A stretch of 14,707 bases of DNA, taken from assembly GCA_051278165.1 (NCBI GenBank), contig JBNMNW010000132.1, forward strand, positions 1 through 14,707, written 5' to 3'. The notes under the pieces were generated by a model. That model did no database searches. It was not told the DNA's origin and saw nothing but the letters and a program-made list of their open reading frames with translations. Position 1 is the first letter of the stretch, and each line of letters begins with the position of its first letter. A program made the position numbers and the translations under genes. This document shows, piece after piece, positions 1-7,080 of the stretch. Origin of the DNA: GCA-2684655 sp051278165 (GTDB lineage: Bacteria; Planctomycetota; UBA1135; UBA2386).

Positions 1-1
1 G

Positions 2-3000
2 TTGACCGACACCAATGCCCTTTATGGCCTGTATCCGTTCGCGAAGGCGGCGCGGCGCGTTGGCCTGCAGGCGGTGTTCGGTTGTGAGCTCGTGCATCGT
101 GGCCTGCGGCTGACGTTGATTGCGCAGGACGAGCGTGGCTACAGCTCGTTGTGCAGCTTGCTGAGCGCGTTCCACGGAGTCGGACCTGATCGTGCTGGCA
201 GCAGTCGTGCTGGCAGCAGTCGGGCTGGCGGCGGTTCGGAGTTCGATCTGGTGCGCGCTTGCGAGCGTTACGCGAAGGGACTGTGGTTCGTCTGTGGTGA
301 CCCGCGGTTGTTGCCGGAGTTGTCGGTGCGGGTGCCGCGTGAACGGTTGTTGGTGGCGTTGCCGCCGCGGCCGCTCGGTGGCGAGCCCGCGCGCGACATG
401 TCTAGTTCTTGTTTGGCAGCGGATTCTCTAGCCAGCAGTTCGTCAGCAAGTTCGGCGATGAGTTCGGCGATGAATTCGGCGATGGGAACTGCAGGAGCGC
501 GAATACAGCGCGGCCGCAAGTTGCCGGATCCAGGTTGTCCATGGCCGCGTCGCATGCTGCGCGACATCGCGCGCGACCTCGACTTGAAGCTGTGTGCCGT
601 GCGCGATGTCTGGTTTGCCGCACCGCAGGATCACGCGTTGCACCAACTGTTCTTGGCCGTGAAGTGGAGCCGTTCGTTGCGCGGTGGCGATCCGGCCAAG
701 GACCTGCACGGCATTGGCGTCGCCAGTCCCGAGGCGCACTTGCCGAGCAAGGATCAGTTGCATCTTGGTCACGAAGAAGACGCGGCCGCCGTCGCGATGG
801 CGCAGCAAGTGCTCGATAGCTGCACCTTGTCGTTTGCCGATCGTGCCAAGCCGATCTTCCCGCCGGTGTCGTTGCCAAAAGGTGTGACGGCGGGGGCGAG
901 CTTGCGCCGATTGGTGCTGACCGGTTTGCAGCAGCGTTATGGCAAGCAAGAACAAGCTGCCATCGCGCGTTGCGATCACGAACTATCGGTGATTGAGTCG
1001 ATGGGGTTCTCGCCGTATTTCCTGGCAGTGCATCAGATCGTCGAGCTGGCGCGCGCTCGCGACATTCCGTTCGTCGGGCGTGGCTCGGCAGCTGACAGCC
1101 TAGTGGCGCATTGCCTTGGCCTGACGGATGCCGATCCGCTGCGTTACGGATTGTTGTTCGAACGCTTCCTCAATCCGGGCCGCAGTGACCTGCCGGATAT
1201 CGATCTCGACTTTTGTTGGCGTCGTCGCGATGAGCTGATTGAAGCCGTCTACGAGCACTTTGGGCGCGACCACGTGGCGATGATCGCGACCTACAACACG
1301 TGTGGTCCACGTTCGGCGTATCAGGAAGCTGCCAAGGTGCTCGGTTTGCCGCCGGCCGAAGCGGTGCGGCGCAGCAAGCGTTTGCCGTGGCATGGCAAGG
1401 CCGAGTTGGACTTGGCGGCGATCGCTGCGGCAACACCCGGGTTTTGGCGAGAAGGCTCGCAAGGTGGCCGGCAGGGTGGGGGTACTGACAGGGGCACCGG
1501 TTCGGTTCATGACAGCAAGCATCTGCCGCCGGAACGCGAACAGTTACTGTTGTCGCTCGCGCAGCAACTGCTGTCGGCGCCGCGCCATCTCGGCGTGCAT
1601 CCTGGTGGCATCGTGATCACGCCACAGCCAATCGCAACGTACGCGCCACTCGAGCGTGCTGCTAAAGGTGTCGTCGTGACGCAATACGACATGCACTTCG
1701 TTGAGGGGCTCGGCATGGTCAAGATCGACCTGCTCGGTAACCGCGCCCTGTCGATTGTGCACGACTGCGTGACGATGCTGCAGGGGCATGGCGTGGTGGT
1801 TCCCGATCTGCACATGATCCCCGAAGACGATGCGCGCACGGCCAAGCTATTGAGCACTGGTGGCACGCTGGGTTGCTTCCAGGTCGAGTCGCCGGCGATG
1901 CGCACGCTGCTGCAGCAAATGGGGGCCAAGACGATGGATCGCGTCATTCAGGCGGTGGCGTTGGTGCGACCCGGGCCAGCCGCGGCTGGCATGAAGGACG
2001 CGTTCATTCGGCGGGCGCGCGGTCTCGAACCGGTGACGACGGCGCATCCACTGTTGAGCGAAGTGTTCGCCGACACCTTCGGCATCATGCTCTATCAAGA
2101 AGACGTGATCCGCGCCGCGATGGCGGTCGCCGGGCTCGATGCAACCGAGGGCGATATGCTGCGGCGGGATCTCGGCAAGCATGCTCTTGGTGCGGGCGGC
2201 CACAGCCACGCCCTGCGCGACGAGGCCGACGCGTTCGTTGTCGCCGGCTTGCGACGCGGGTTGCCACGTGCGGCGATCGAGCAAGTGTGGGCCGAGATGG
2301 CGCGGTTTGCGGCCTACTCGTTTTGTAAGGCGCACTCGGTGACCTATGGCCGACTCGCGTATCGCTGCGTGTTCTTGAAGGCGCGTTGGCCGGCTGCCTT
2401 CTTGGCGGCGATGTTGCGCAACGATGCCGGCTACTTTGCTCAAGGCGTCTATGCCGAAGAAGCGAAGCGCCTCGGCGCCGAACTGCGCGCGCCGTGTATC
2501 CAAGAAGGTGTGGTCGAGCACGAGCTGCTGCGTCCGACGGTGATTCGCATCGGCTTGGCGAGTGTGCACGGTTTGGGTGAACGCACCGTCTCGGCGCTGT
2601 TGACCGCGCGCCGCGCCGGTGGGCCGTTCCGCACCTTGCAGGACTTCTTGCAGCGCGTTCGGCCGATGCGCAATGAGGTCGAGAACCTGATTATGGTTGG
2701 TGCCTGTGATGGTTTTGGCATGACCAGGCCCGAGCTGTTGTGGCGGCTGCAAGTGGCGATGACCCCGCGCGCTCAGAAGGTGGCCGAGCGAACGGCGGTT
2801 GCTGCGCGCGGCGCGTTGTTTGCCGATGCCGTGATGCCGCGCGAAGCGAGCTATCCGCAGTTGCCTGATTATGACGAGGCCAAGAAGGGCGAGGCTGAGT
2901 TGCGCTTGCTCGGCTTCACGCTCGGCAGTCATCCGGTGGATGTGCTGTGGCGCCGCGGCGAGTTGCCGGTGCTAAGGCAGTGCGTGCCGTGCGGCAAGGT

Positions 3001-3268
3001 TGCCGAACACCTGAATCGCACCGTGCGCATCTGTGGCTTTGCGGTGGCGTTCCGCGGTCACAGTGCCGAGCAAGGTGGCATGTGCTTCGTGACCGTTGAG
3101 GACGGCACTGGCATCGTTGAGACGACGCTGTTTGCGAAGGTCTACCAGCGCTGCGGTGGAGTGCTGCAGGGACGCGGTCCGTTCGTGTTCGAAGGCAAGG
3201 CGGAAGAGCGCCTTGGCGGCGGCGTTGGCATGCGCGTGTTTGACGTGATGCTGCCGGAAGATGTGTAG
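2..3268 (+). CDS. dnaE2: DnaE2/ImuC-like error-prone DNA polymerase III alpha subunit (5' partial)
   Basis: This is a C-family DNA polymerase, probably the translesion type (DnaE2/ImuC) that acts with ImuA/ImuB in SOS mutagenesis. The frame is already open at the left edge, and the first visible residues (LTDTNALYGL...VFGCEL) are the interior of the PHP domain, so the true start and roughly the first 40-60 residues lie upstream. In window numbering, VGRGSAADSL is near residues 358-367 and the palm motif PDIDLDF is at 398-404 (acidic residues D399, D401, D403). The third palm acid is D576 in KIDLLG. A helix-hairpin-helix region sits near 848-890 and an OB-fold at about 1007-1085, after which the protein stops. 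The missing C-terminal extension argues against replicative DnaE1. Low-complexity insertions occur at residues 64-78, about 133-163 and about 480-505, unusual for this family. The family is secure; DnaE2 over another DnaE class is likely but not proven. Confidence 0.9.
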   Translation: MTDTNALYGLYPFAKAARRVGLQAVFGCELVHRGLRLTLIAQDERGYSSLCSLLSAFHGVGPDRAGSSRAGSSRAGGGSEFDLVRACERYAKGLWFVCGDPRLLPELSVRVPRERLLVALPPRPLGGEPARDMSSSCLAADSLASSSSASSAMSSAMNSAMGTAGARIQRGRKLPDPGCPWPRRMLRDIARDLDLKLCAVRDVWFAAPQDHALHQLFLAVKWSRSLRGGDPAKDLHGIGVASPEAHLPSKDQLHLGHEEDAAAVAMAQQVLDSCTLSFADRAKPIFPPVSLPKGVTAGASLRRLVLTGLQQRYGKQEQAAIARCDHELSVIESMGFSPYFLAVHQIVELARARDIPFVGRGSAADSLVAHCLGLTDADPLRYGLLFERFLNPGRSDLPDIDLDFCWRRRDELIEAVYEHFGRDHVAMIATYNTCGPRSAYQEAAKVLGLPPAEAVRRSKRLPWHGKAELDLAAIAAATPGFWREGSQGGRQGGGTDRGTGSVHDSKHLPPEREQLLLSLAQQLLSAPRHLGVHPGGIVITPQPIATYAPLERAAKGVVVTQYDMHFVEGLGMVKIDLLGNRALSIVHDCVTMLQGHGVVVPDLHMIPEDDARTAKLLSTGGTLGCFQVESPAMRTLLQQMGAKTMDRVIQAVALVRPGPAAAGMKDAFIRRARGLEPVTTAHPLLSEVFADTFGIMLYQEDVIRAAMAVAGLDATEGDMLRRDLGKHALGAGGHSHALRDEADAFVVAGLRRGLPRAAIEQVWAEMARFAAYSFCKAHSVTYGRLAYRCVFLKARWPAAFLAAMLRNDAGYFAQGVYAEEAKRLGAELRAPCIQEGVVEHELLRPTVIRIGLASVHGLGERTVSALLTARRAGGPFRTLQDFLQRVRPMRNEVENLIMVGACDGFGMTRPELLWRLQVAMTPRAQKVAERTAVAARGALFADAVMPREASYPQLPDYDEAKKGEAELRLLGFTLGSHPVDVLWRRGELPVLRQCVPCGKVAEHLNRTVRICGFAVAFRGHSAEQGGMCFVTVEDGTGIVETTLFAKVYQRCGGVLQGRGPFVFEGKAEERLGGGVGMRVFDVMLPEDV
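191..235 (+). repeat. 15-bp tandem repeat x3 inside dnaE2
   Basis: Three consecutive 15-bp units start with two identical copies of CGTGCTGGCAGCAGT (191-205, 206-220) and a diverged third (221-235). They are in frame and encode RAGSS RAGSS RAGGG within the PHP region of the polymerase. The perfect first pair suggests a recent duplication. Confidence 0.9.
449..484 (+). repeat. 12-bp tandem repeat x3 inside dnaE2
   Basis: Units AGTTCGGCGATG (449-460, 461-472) and AATTCGGCGATG (473-484) encode SSAM SSAM NSAM in a serine/alanine-rich insertion of the PHP region (about residues 133-163). The upstream flank (LASSSSASS) is also low-complexity. The insertion stays in frame and is followed by conserved-looking polymerase sequence. 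Confidence 0.88.
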
Positions 3269-3301
3269 CTACGAGCTGCGTAGCCAAGAACGATGTGCGC
3301 C

Positions 3302-3340
3302 AAAAACCTGCCGACGCATGCCTCAAGCGATCGGCAGGTT
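3302..3340 (-). terminator. Rho-independent terminator for the minus-strand gene 3323-3742
   Basis: A perfect 10-bp inverted repeat (AACCTGCCGA at 3305-3314, TCGGCAGGTT at 3331-3340) encloses a 16-nt loop. Read on the minus strand, the stem is followed by a run of five T (plus-strand A run 3302-3306), the expected order for an intrinsic terminator. On the plus strand the stem is followed by CGCATG with no T run, so it probably does not terminate dnaE2 efficiently. The stop codon of the minus-strand gene (3323-3325) lies inside the loop. A second possible pairing (CAAGCG 3324-3329 with CGCTTG 3346-3351) overlaps it. Confidence 0.7.
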
Positions 3341-3742
3341 CGCATGCGCTTGGCTCATCTCATCATGTATGCGCTGCACCTGCTTGCAGCGATCATGCAC
3401 CTTGCCTGAGCCGAGTTCGCCGAGCCATTGGCACGATGCGTAGACCATCGATCGGGTCTCATAGTCGCTGATCCATGCCTTGCACTTGCGCTGCATATCG
3501 ATGTCGGCAAACAGCACGTCCGGCTCGTTGAGGCAGCGCGCGCCATAGCCATTGCGGGTGATGATGTCGGCGCCGTTGCGCGCCACGATCTCCTCGCGGA
3601 TCGGCAAGCCAAGGCCGCCGTAGGGCAGTTTGCGTTCGTGGCTTGGCACCAGCTTAGCCCCGCTGCAGTTCTGCCAAGGCGTCAACAGCTCGTTCTTGCG
3701 CATGAATCTGCGCCACCTTTTGGGGTTGCTCAGACCCGCCAA
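3323..3742 (-). CDS. Small hypothetical protein, possibly an internally deleted remnant of a longer gene
   Basis: This is a soluble protein of up to 139 residues with no membrane segment. Its start is uncertain: the longest version uses TTG at 3742, the first ATG is at 3703 (MRKNELLTPW), and the frame is closed upstream by TAG at 3782-3784. Conserved-looking blocks are KLPYGGLGLPI, ITRNGYGARCLNEPDVLFADID and a C-terminal YETRSMVYASCQWLGELGSG followed by an LPIA end. From memory, a family of longer uncharacterised bacterial proteins (roughly 250-300 residues) has the first two blocks near its N-terminus and the last near its C-terminus, with a middle that is absent here. If so, about half the protein was deleted in frame after ADID. 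That is inference. A well-placed intrinsic terminator at its 3' end supports a real transcription unit. It diverges from the NYN gene. Confidence 0.55.
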   Translation of the reverse strand: MAGLSNPKRWRRFMRKNELLTPWQNCSGAKLVPSHERKLPYGGLGLPIREEIVARNGADIITRNGYGARCLNEPDVLFADIDMQRKCKAWISDYETRSMVYASCQWLGELGSGKVHDRCKQVQRIHDEMSQAHANLPIA

Positions 3743-3865
3743 AGCATCGCACGACCCGCCTCTTGCCCTCGACGTTGCCTTCTAGTCGTGCCTCCGCCCA
3801 AAACTCGGGGGTTTGCATCGCGCGTAACCATAGCGGGTGCGTTCCTGATCCGGCACCATGTGCTC
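3743..3865. promoter_or_regulatory. Divergent intergenic region with a 7-bp dyad
   Basis: This gap separates the minus-strand hypothetical gene from the plus-strand NYN gene and must hold any promoters for both. An inverted repeat GCACGAC (3749-3755) / GTCGTGC (3785-3791) with a 29-nt spacer is visible, and GCATCGC occurs twice (3744-3750, 3815-3821). No convincing -35/-10 pair can be assigned on either strand. An operator role for the dyad is only a possibility. Confidence 0.25.
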
Positions 3866-4387
3866 ATGGCCGGTCCCAAACGACGACAACCTGACCCTGT
3901 GCCAGACGCTCTGCGCGGCATTGTCATCGATGGCGCAAACGTGATCGCATCCAGTCGCTTCCGCCCGGTTGAGCGTCTCGACCTGGTAGTGCAATGGTGT
4001 CGTGACTGGCGTGATGATCTACCCATCCAGGTGTTCATCGATCACGCCACGGCGATGCGCTGCCAGCGCAAAGATCAGGAGACGTTGCGCGGTCGCTGCA
4101 TGGATGTGACGTTGGGTCGGCCGCGCTACGCCGTCTGTCCGCGTGGCGAGTCTGCAGATGGGTATGTGCTTGAGCATGCGCGTGAGCATGGTGCGCTGGT
4201 GATTTCCAACGACCGCTTCTGGGACTTCGACGATCTGCGCATTGGCACGATCACGATGCAGTTCCGATTGAAGGGCGACGACTTTGTTCCCCATGAAGAG
4301 GCGACTTGGTTTCGGCCGCCGAACAGCGCGGTTCGCGTGCCGGTGGCGACCCTGCGCGATTTGACGGCGACTGGCGACGCGGACTAG
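3866..4387 (+). CDS. NYN/PIN-like domain ribonuclease (Zc3h12a-like)
   Basis: This predicted 173-residue protein consists almost entirely of a NYN/PIN-like nuclease fold, a family of metal-dependent RNases. Motifs are VIDGANV (D22, N25) on the first strand, VFID (D59) after the first helix pair, the acidic helix ESADGYVLEHA (E95, D98) and VISNDRFWDF (D116, D120). These supply the expected cluster of acidic residues, and the SND segment is characteristic of the Zc3h12a-like branch. ATG 3866 is preferred because the fold begins about 18 residues later. The open frame upstream to 3428 is low-quality sequence antisense to the neighbouring minus-strand gene. No strong ribosome binding site is visible, and GTG at 3860 is an alternative. 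The Rpn-like nuclease gene follows after 62 bp on the same strand. The substrate is unknown; tRNA, mRNA or a toxin-like role cannot be separated from sequence alone. Confidence 0.75.
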   Translation: MAGPKRRQPDPVPDALRGIVIDGANVIASSRFRPVERLDLVVQWCRDWRDDLPIQVFIDHATAMRCQRKDQETLRGRCMDVTLGRPRYAVCPRGESADGYVLEHAREHGALVISNDRFWDFDDLRIGTITMQFRLKGDDFVPHEEATWFRPPNSAVRVPVATLRDLTATGDAD

Positions 4388-4449
4388 GCGAACAGATTTC
4401 TGTCACCGTGGGCCATCGCTGCGCACAGAGGAAGTGGGACGAGCACGCG

Positions 4450-5478
4450 ATGCCTTCGCCGCCGCTACCTCTAATGCACAGTCCACACGACGCACTATTT
4501 CGATTCACGTTTGGCCAACCCGAACATGCCGCCGGGTTGCTGCAATCGGTGTTGCCGGCCAGCGTCGTCACCAGCATGGATTGGACTAGCCTGCAGGCGA
4601 TACCCGGCACGCGCATTGATGAGCAGTTGCGTCGCCATCAAAGCGACTTGGCGTTCACGGTCTGCAGTGCTGGCCGCGAAGTCTTGGTCTACGTCCTGAT
4701 TGAGCACAAGCGGCGACCGGGGCGCTGGGCCGTGCTGCAGATGATGGAATATGTCATGGGGTTGTGGCGAGAACTGCGCAAGGCGCGCGCTGGCATGTCG
4801 CATTTGCCACGCGTCTTGCCGGTGCTGATTCTGCAGTCGACCGGTGGCACGCAGCCACGTTGCCTGGCGGATCTGCTTGAGGATGGCGATCTATCGCTTG
4901 ACCCAGACTTGACCGTTGGTGACATCGAACTCGACTTGGTGCAGCCGGAGTTCGAGCCGTATATCATCAACCTGGAGATGTGCTCGTGGCAACATCAGCA
5001 TGGGCTCGCCATGACGCTCTTGGCGAAGCTGACCGTCGATGCCATGGTGAGTCTTCCGTCCGCCGATGCGATCGTTGCCCGTCAAGTGTTTGGGCGATGG
5101 AATGATGCGTTTCGTCGGCTGTTGGGTACGCAATCGGGGGACTATGCCCTGCGTGCTTTGTGGAGTTACACTGCGGACGTCGTCGACGTGCCCGTTGATG
5201 TGTTGGTCAAGATTGTTGAGGAAACCATGGATCCATTGGTGAAGCGAAAGTTCAAGCCGCCTATCGAGCAGTGGCGGGATCAAGGTCGAGAGCAGGGCCG
5301 CGAGGAAGGCCGGCAAGCCGGTCATCGCGAGGCCTTGCGGCGGCTGCTCGGGGCGCGCTTCGGCGAGCTTCCTTGGCAGATCGACGAGCGTCTTGAGGCT
5401 GCGCCCGTCGAGCAACTCGAGGCCTGGGCGCTTCGCGTGCTCGATGCTGGTTCTCTAGATCAGGTCTTTGCTGACTGA
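4450..5478 (+). CDS. Rpn/YhgA-like PD-(D/E)XK nuclease (putative transposase family)
   Basis: This predicted 342-residue protein belongs to the Rpn (recombination-promoting nuclease) / transposase_31 group. Characterised E. coli members are DNA endonucleases that stimulate RecA-independent recombination. The N-terminal HSPHDALFRFTFG (residues 10-22) is the family hallmark. The PD-(D/E)XK core is visible as SDLAF (D66) and VLIEHKR (E85, K87). The C-terminus has a hydrophilic Q/R/E/G stretch (QGREQGREEGRQAGHRE, about residues 277-295) and then an LLGARFG...LEAWALRVLDA segment like the DUF4351-type tail of related proteins. ATG 4450 is chosen because the family motif begins just after it; ATG 4474 is a close alternative. 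The open frame back to 4306 overlaps the NYN gene and lacks family similarity. The catalytic residues look intact. The 3' end overlaps the minus-strand MFS remnant tail to tail by 24 bp. Confidence 0.85.
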   Translation: MPSPPLPLMHSPHDALFRFTFGQPEHAAGLLQSVLPASVVTSMDWTSLQAIPGTRIDEQLRRHQSDLAFTVCSAGREVLVYVLIEHKRRPGRWAVLQMMEYVMGLWRELRKARAGMSHLPRVLPVLILQSTGGTQPRCLADLLEDGDLSLDPDLTVGDIELDLVQPEFEPYIINLEMCSWQHQHGLAMTLLAKLTVDAMVSLPSADAIVARQVFGRWNDAFRRLLGTQSGDYALRALWSYTADVVDVPVDVLVKIVEETMDPLVKRKFKPPIEQWRDQGREQGREEGRQAGHREALRRLLGARFGELPWQIDERLEAAPVEQLEAWALRVLDAGSLDQVFAD

Positions 5479-5865
5479 GTTGGGTGCCGTGTCGTTGCGC
5501 GCAGTGTCGTTGCGCGCAGTGTCATTGCGCGCAGTGTCAATGCGCGGAGTATCAATGTGCGGACTGTCGCTGGCCAACGTGTCGTTAGCTAGGGCTCGCT
5601 GCTGGCGTCGACTGGTGTGGTGCCTAGGCCAGCGGGCGTGCGGCTCGCGAACCAGAACATCGCCGCCGCCATAGAGGCTGAGCACGTAGCCGGAGTCGGT
5701 CGCCGAGTAGCCGAAGTGTTCCTTGGCGTAGAGGCCGAGGAATAGCACGACCATCGAGCCGCACCGGTTGAGGAACGCGGCGAGGCAGAGCAGCCAAGTC
5801 AGTCGTGGTAGCCCACTGAACGCATCGCGATACGTGGCGAGCATGCCAGTTTTGGAGTTGGCCAT
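5455..5865 (-). pseudogene. Truncated MFS transporter remnant with 15-bp-repeat tail
   Basis: From ATG 5865 this frame encodes 136 residues. Residues ~8-67 (YRDAFSGLPRLTWLLCLAAF, then FLGLYAKEHFGYS and GYVLSLYGGGDVL) read as the start of a major facilitator superfamily efflux protein, including the first transmembrane helix and the start of the second. Intact members have about 400 residues and 12 helices. After GGGDVL the transporter character is lost in all three frames: the sequence becomes hydrophilic (VREPHARWPRHHTS) and then a pentapeptide array of NDTAR type. A simple frameshift therefore does not explain the loss; deletion or replacement of the 3' ~80% is more likely. It lies 40 bp after the last permease gene on the same strand and collides with the 3' end of the Rpn-like nuclease gene. 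A functional protein is improbable. Confidence 0.7.
5489..5593. repeat. 15-bp tandem repeat array, seven units
   Basis: Units start at 5489, 5504, 5519, 5534, 5549, 5564 and 5579. The first two are identical (GTGTCGTTGCGCGCA), the third differs by one base, and divergence then increases towards the right. The minus strand reads NDTAR-type pentapeptides in the MFS remnant; the plus strand reads AVSLR in another open frame. The array lies immediately after the stop codon of the Rpn-like gene. The identity gradient indicates expansion from the end nearest that gene. Confidence 0.9.
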
Positions 5866-5908
5866 CAAGACAGCGCGGTAACCGTGGATACCGACGCCAT
5901 CCCGTACC

Positions 5909-7078
5909 CTAGCCGCGCCGCAGTGCTTGCGTGGGGGTTAGGCGCGACGCGCGATACGCCGGGATCGCACCGCCGATGATGCCGAGCAAGAGCGCAAAGA
6001 TGATTGCAACCGTGATGGCATATGGCGTGGTCCGGAAGGCGAAGGTGACCTCGGTGAACGTCGCAAAGTTCGTGGTGCCGGTTTGAATGCCGTTCAATGG
6101 AATGACCATCACGACGCCGATGATGCCGCCCAATAATCCGAGCAAGGCCGCTTCCAGTTGGAATGATAGGAACACTGCGAATGGGCGGAAACCGGTTGCT
6201 AGCAAGATGCCGATTTCGTGCGTGCGCGCGGCGAGTGCCGACAGCATGGCATTGGTGCCAGTGAAGACGGCGGCCAGGCCCATGATGACGGATAAGAACG
6301 CGCCAAGGAAAGTGAACAGGCGAGTAAGCGCTCCGGTCTGATTGCTCAGGTATTCCTTCTCACTGAGAGCTTTGGCGGGGATGCGCTTGTCGCCTTCGAG
6401 CCGCTTCGCGAGATCCTTGACGGATGTGCCGGGCCGCATGACACCAATGATGCGGCTGTAGTTTTCGACATCCAACGCTGCTCGCATGCGGTCGACGTCG
6501 CCCCACACTTCGGTCTGGTAGGCGCCGGTAGATTCGAACACTCCGACCACGCGGAACGGCGTCACGTTGATGCGTAGCGTGTCGCCAACCTCGCAATTTT
6601 GGATGCGATCGCGCAGCGCCTTGCCGACGACGACTTCGTCCGTGCCGGGTGCGAAGTTTCGGCCATCGAGGATGCTCCAGTTGTCACCGTGGATTGCGAA
6701 CGTCGCGGGTTGCACACCCCGCAGCGGGATGTTGGTCTTGCCGCCATCCTTGCGCGCCAGCAGCGTCGCCAGATACAGCTCTGCGGAGGCGAGTGGCTTG
6801 CCGTTTGCGTCGGTCGCGATCTCGGGGATCTCGTTGAGGGCGATTTGTGCGCGAGTGCGATCGAAAGCACTCTCACCTTCTGATGTGGCGCCGGTGCGCA
6901 GCAGCACGACCATGTCCTCGCGACCGCGCGAAGCAAAGATCGTTTCGAAGCCTTGCTGCAGGCTCAGGATGCCGGCGAGTACGGCGACGGTTGCCGCGAT
7001 GCTGAAGATGCACAGCCAAGTATTGCCGGAGCGAACCAGCAGGCTGCGGATGTTGTACTGCAGTGGTACGAGTGCCAT
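5909..7078 (-). CDS. ABC transporter permease 2 (FtsX/MacB family)
   Basis: This 389-residue inner-membrane permease has the MacB-like layout: one N-terminal helix (about residues 20-40, LCIFSIAATVAVLAGIL), a large periplasmic domain (about 45-255), then three C-terminal helices around ALTRLFTFLGAFLSVIMG, FLSFQLEAALLGLLGGIIGVV and YAITVAIIFALLLGIIGG. The last leads into the typical PAYRASRLTPTQALRRG ending. ATG 7078 is chosen because it lies 2 bp after the upstream permease stop and gives a standard FtsX start (MALVPLQYNIRSLLVRSG). The open frame back to 7243 is antisense-like and overlaps permease 1. With permease 1 it probably forms a heterodimeric membrane unit driven by the ATPase encoded upstream in the operon. 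It should use mechanotransmission to extrude or extract substrates rather than a classical transport pore. The substrate is unknown. Confidence 0.88.
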   Translation of the reverse strand: MALVPLQYNIRSLLVRSGNTWLCIFSIAATVAVLAGILSLQQGFETIFASRGREDMVVLLRTGATSEGESAFDRTRAQIALNEIPEIATDANGKPLASAELYLATLLARKDGGKTNIPLRGVQPATFAIHGDNWSILDGRNFAPGTDEVVVGKALRDRIQNCEVGDTLRINVTPFRVVGVFESTGAYQTEVWGDVDRMRAALDVENYSRIIGVMRPGTSVKDLAKRLEGDKRIPAKALSEKEYLSNQTGALTRLFTFLGAFLSVIMGLAAVFTGTNAMLSALAARTHEIGILLATGFRPFAVFLSFQLEAALLGLLGGIIGVVMVIPLNGIQTGTTNFATFTEVTFAFRTTPYAITVAIIFALLLGIIGGAIPAYRASRLTPTQALRRG

Positions 7079-7080
7079 GG

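Noticed and set aside
1847..2932. 361-residue minus-strand open frame inside dnaE2
   Set aside because: Composition (Arg/His/Gln-rich, no motifs) is that of an antisense frame in high-G+C DNA, and the opposite strand encodes conserved polymerase sequence throughout.
3428..3865. Upstream extension of the NYN gene as a 319-residue protein
   Set aside because: The extra 146 residues are low-quality sequence antisense to the minus-strand gene 3323-3742. The nuclease fold starts shortly after ATG 3866.
4306..4449. Longer start for the Rpn-like nuclease
   Set aside because: It would overlap the NYN coding region by 82 bp and adds residues without family character. ATG 4450 precedes the family motif directly.
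5468..5674. Plus-strand AVSLR-repeat peptide after the Rpn-like gene
   Set aside because: It is the reverse reading of the 15-bp array, without a ribosome binding site or non-repeat conserved sequence.
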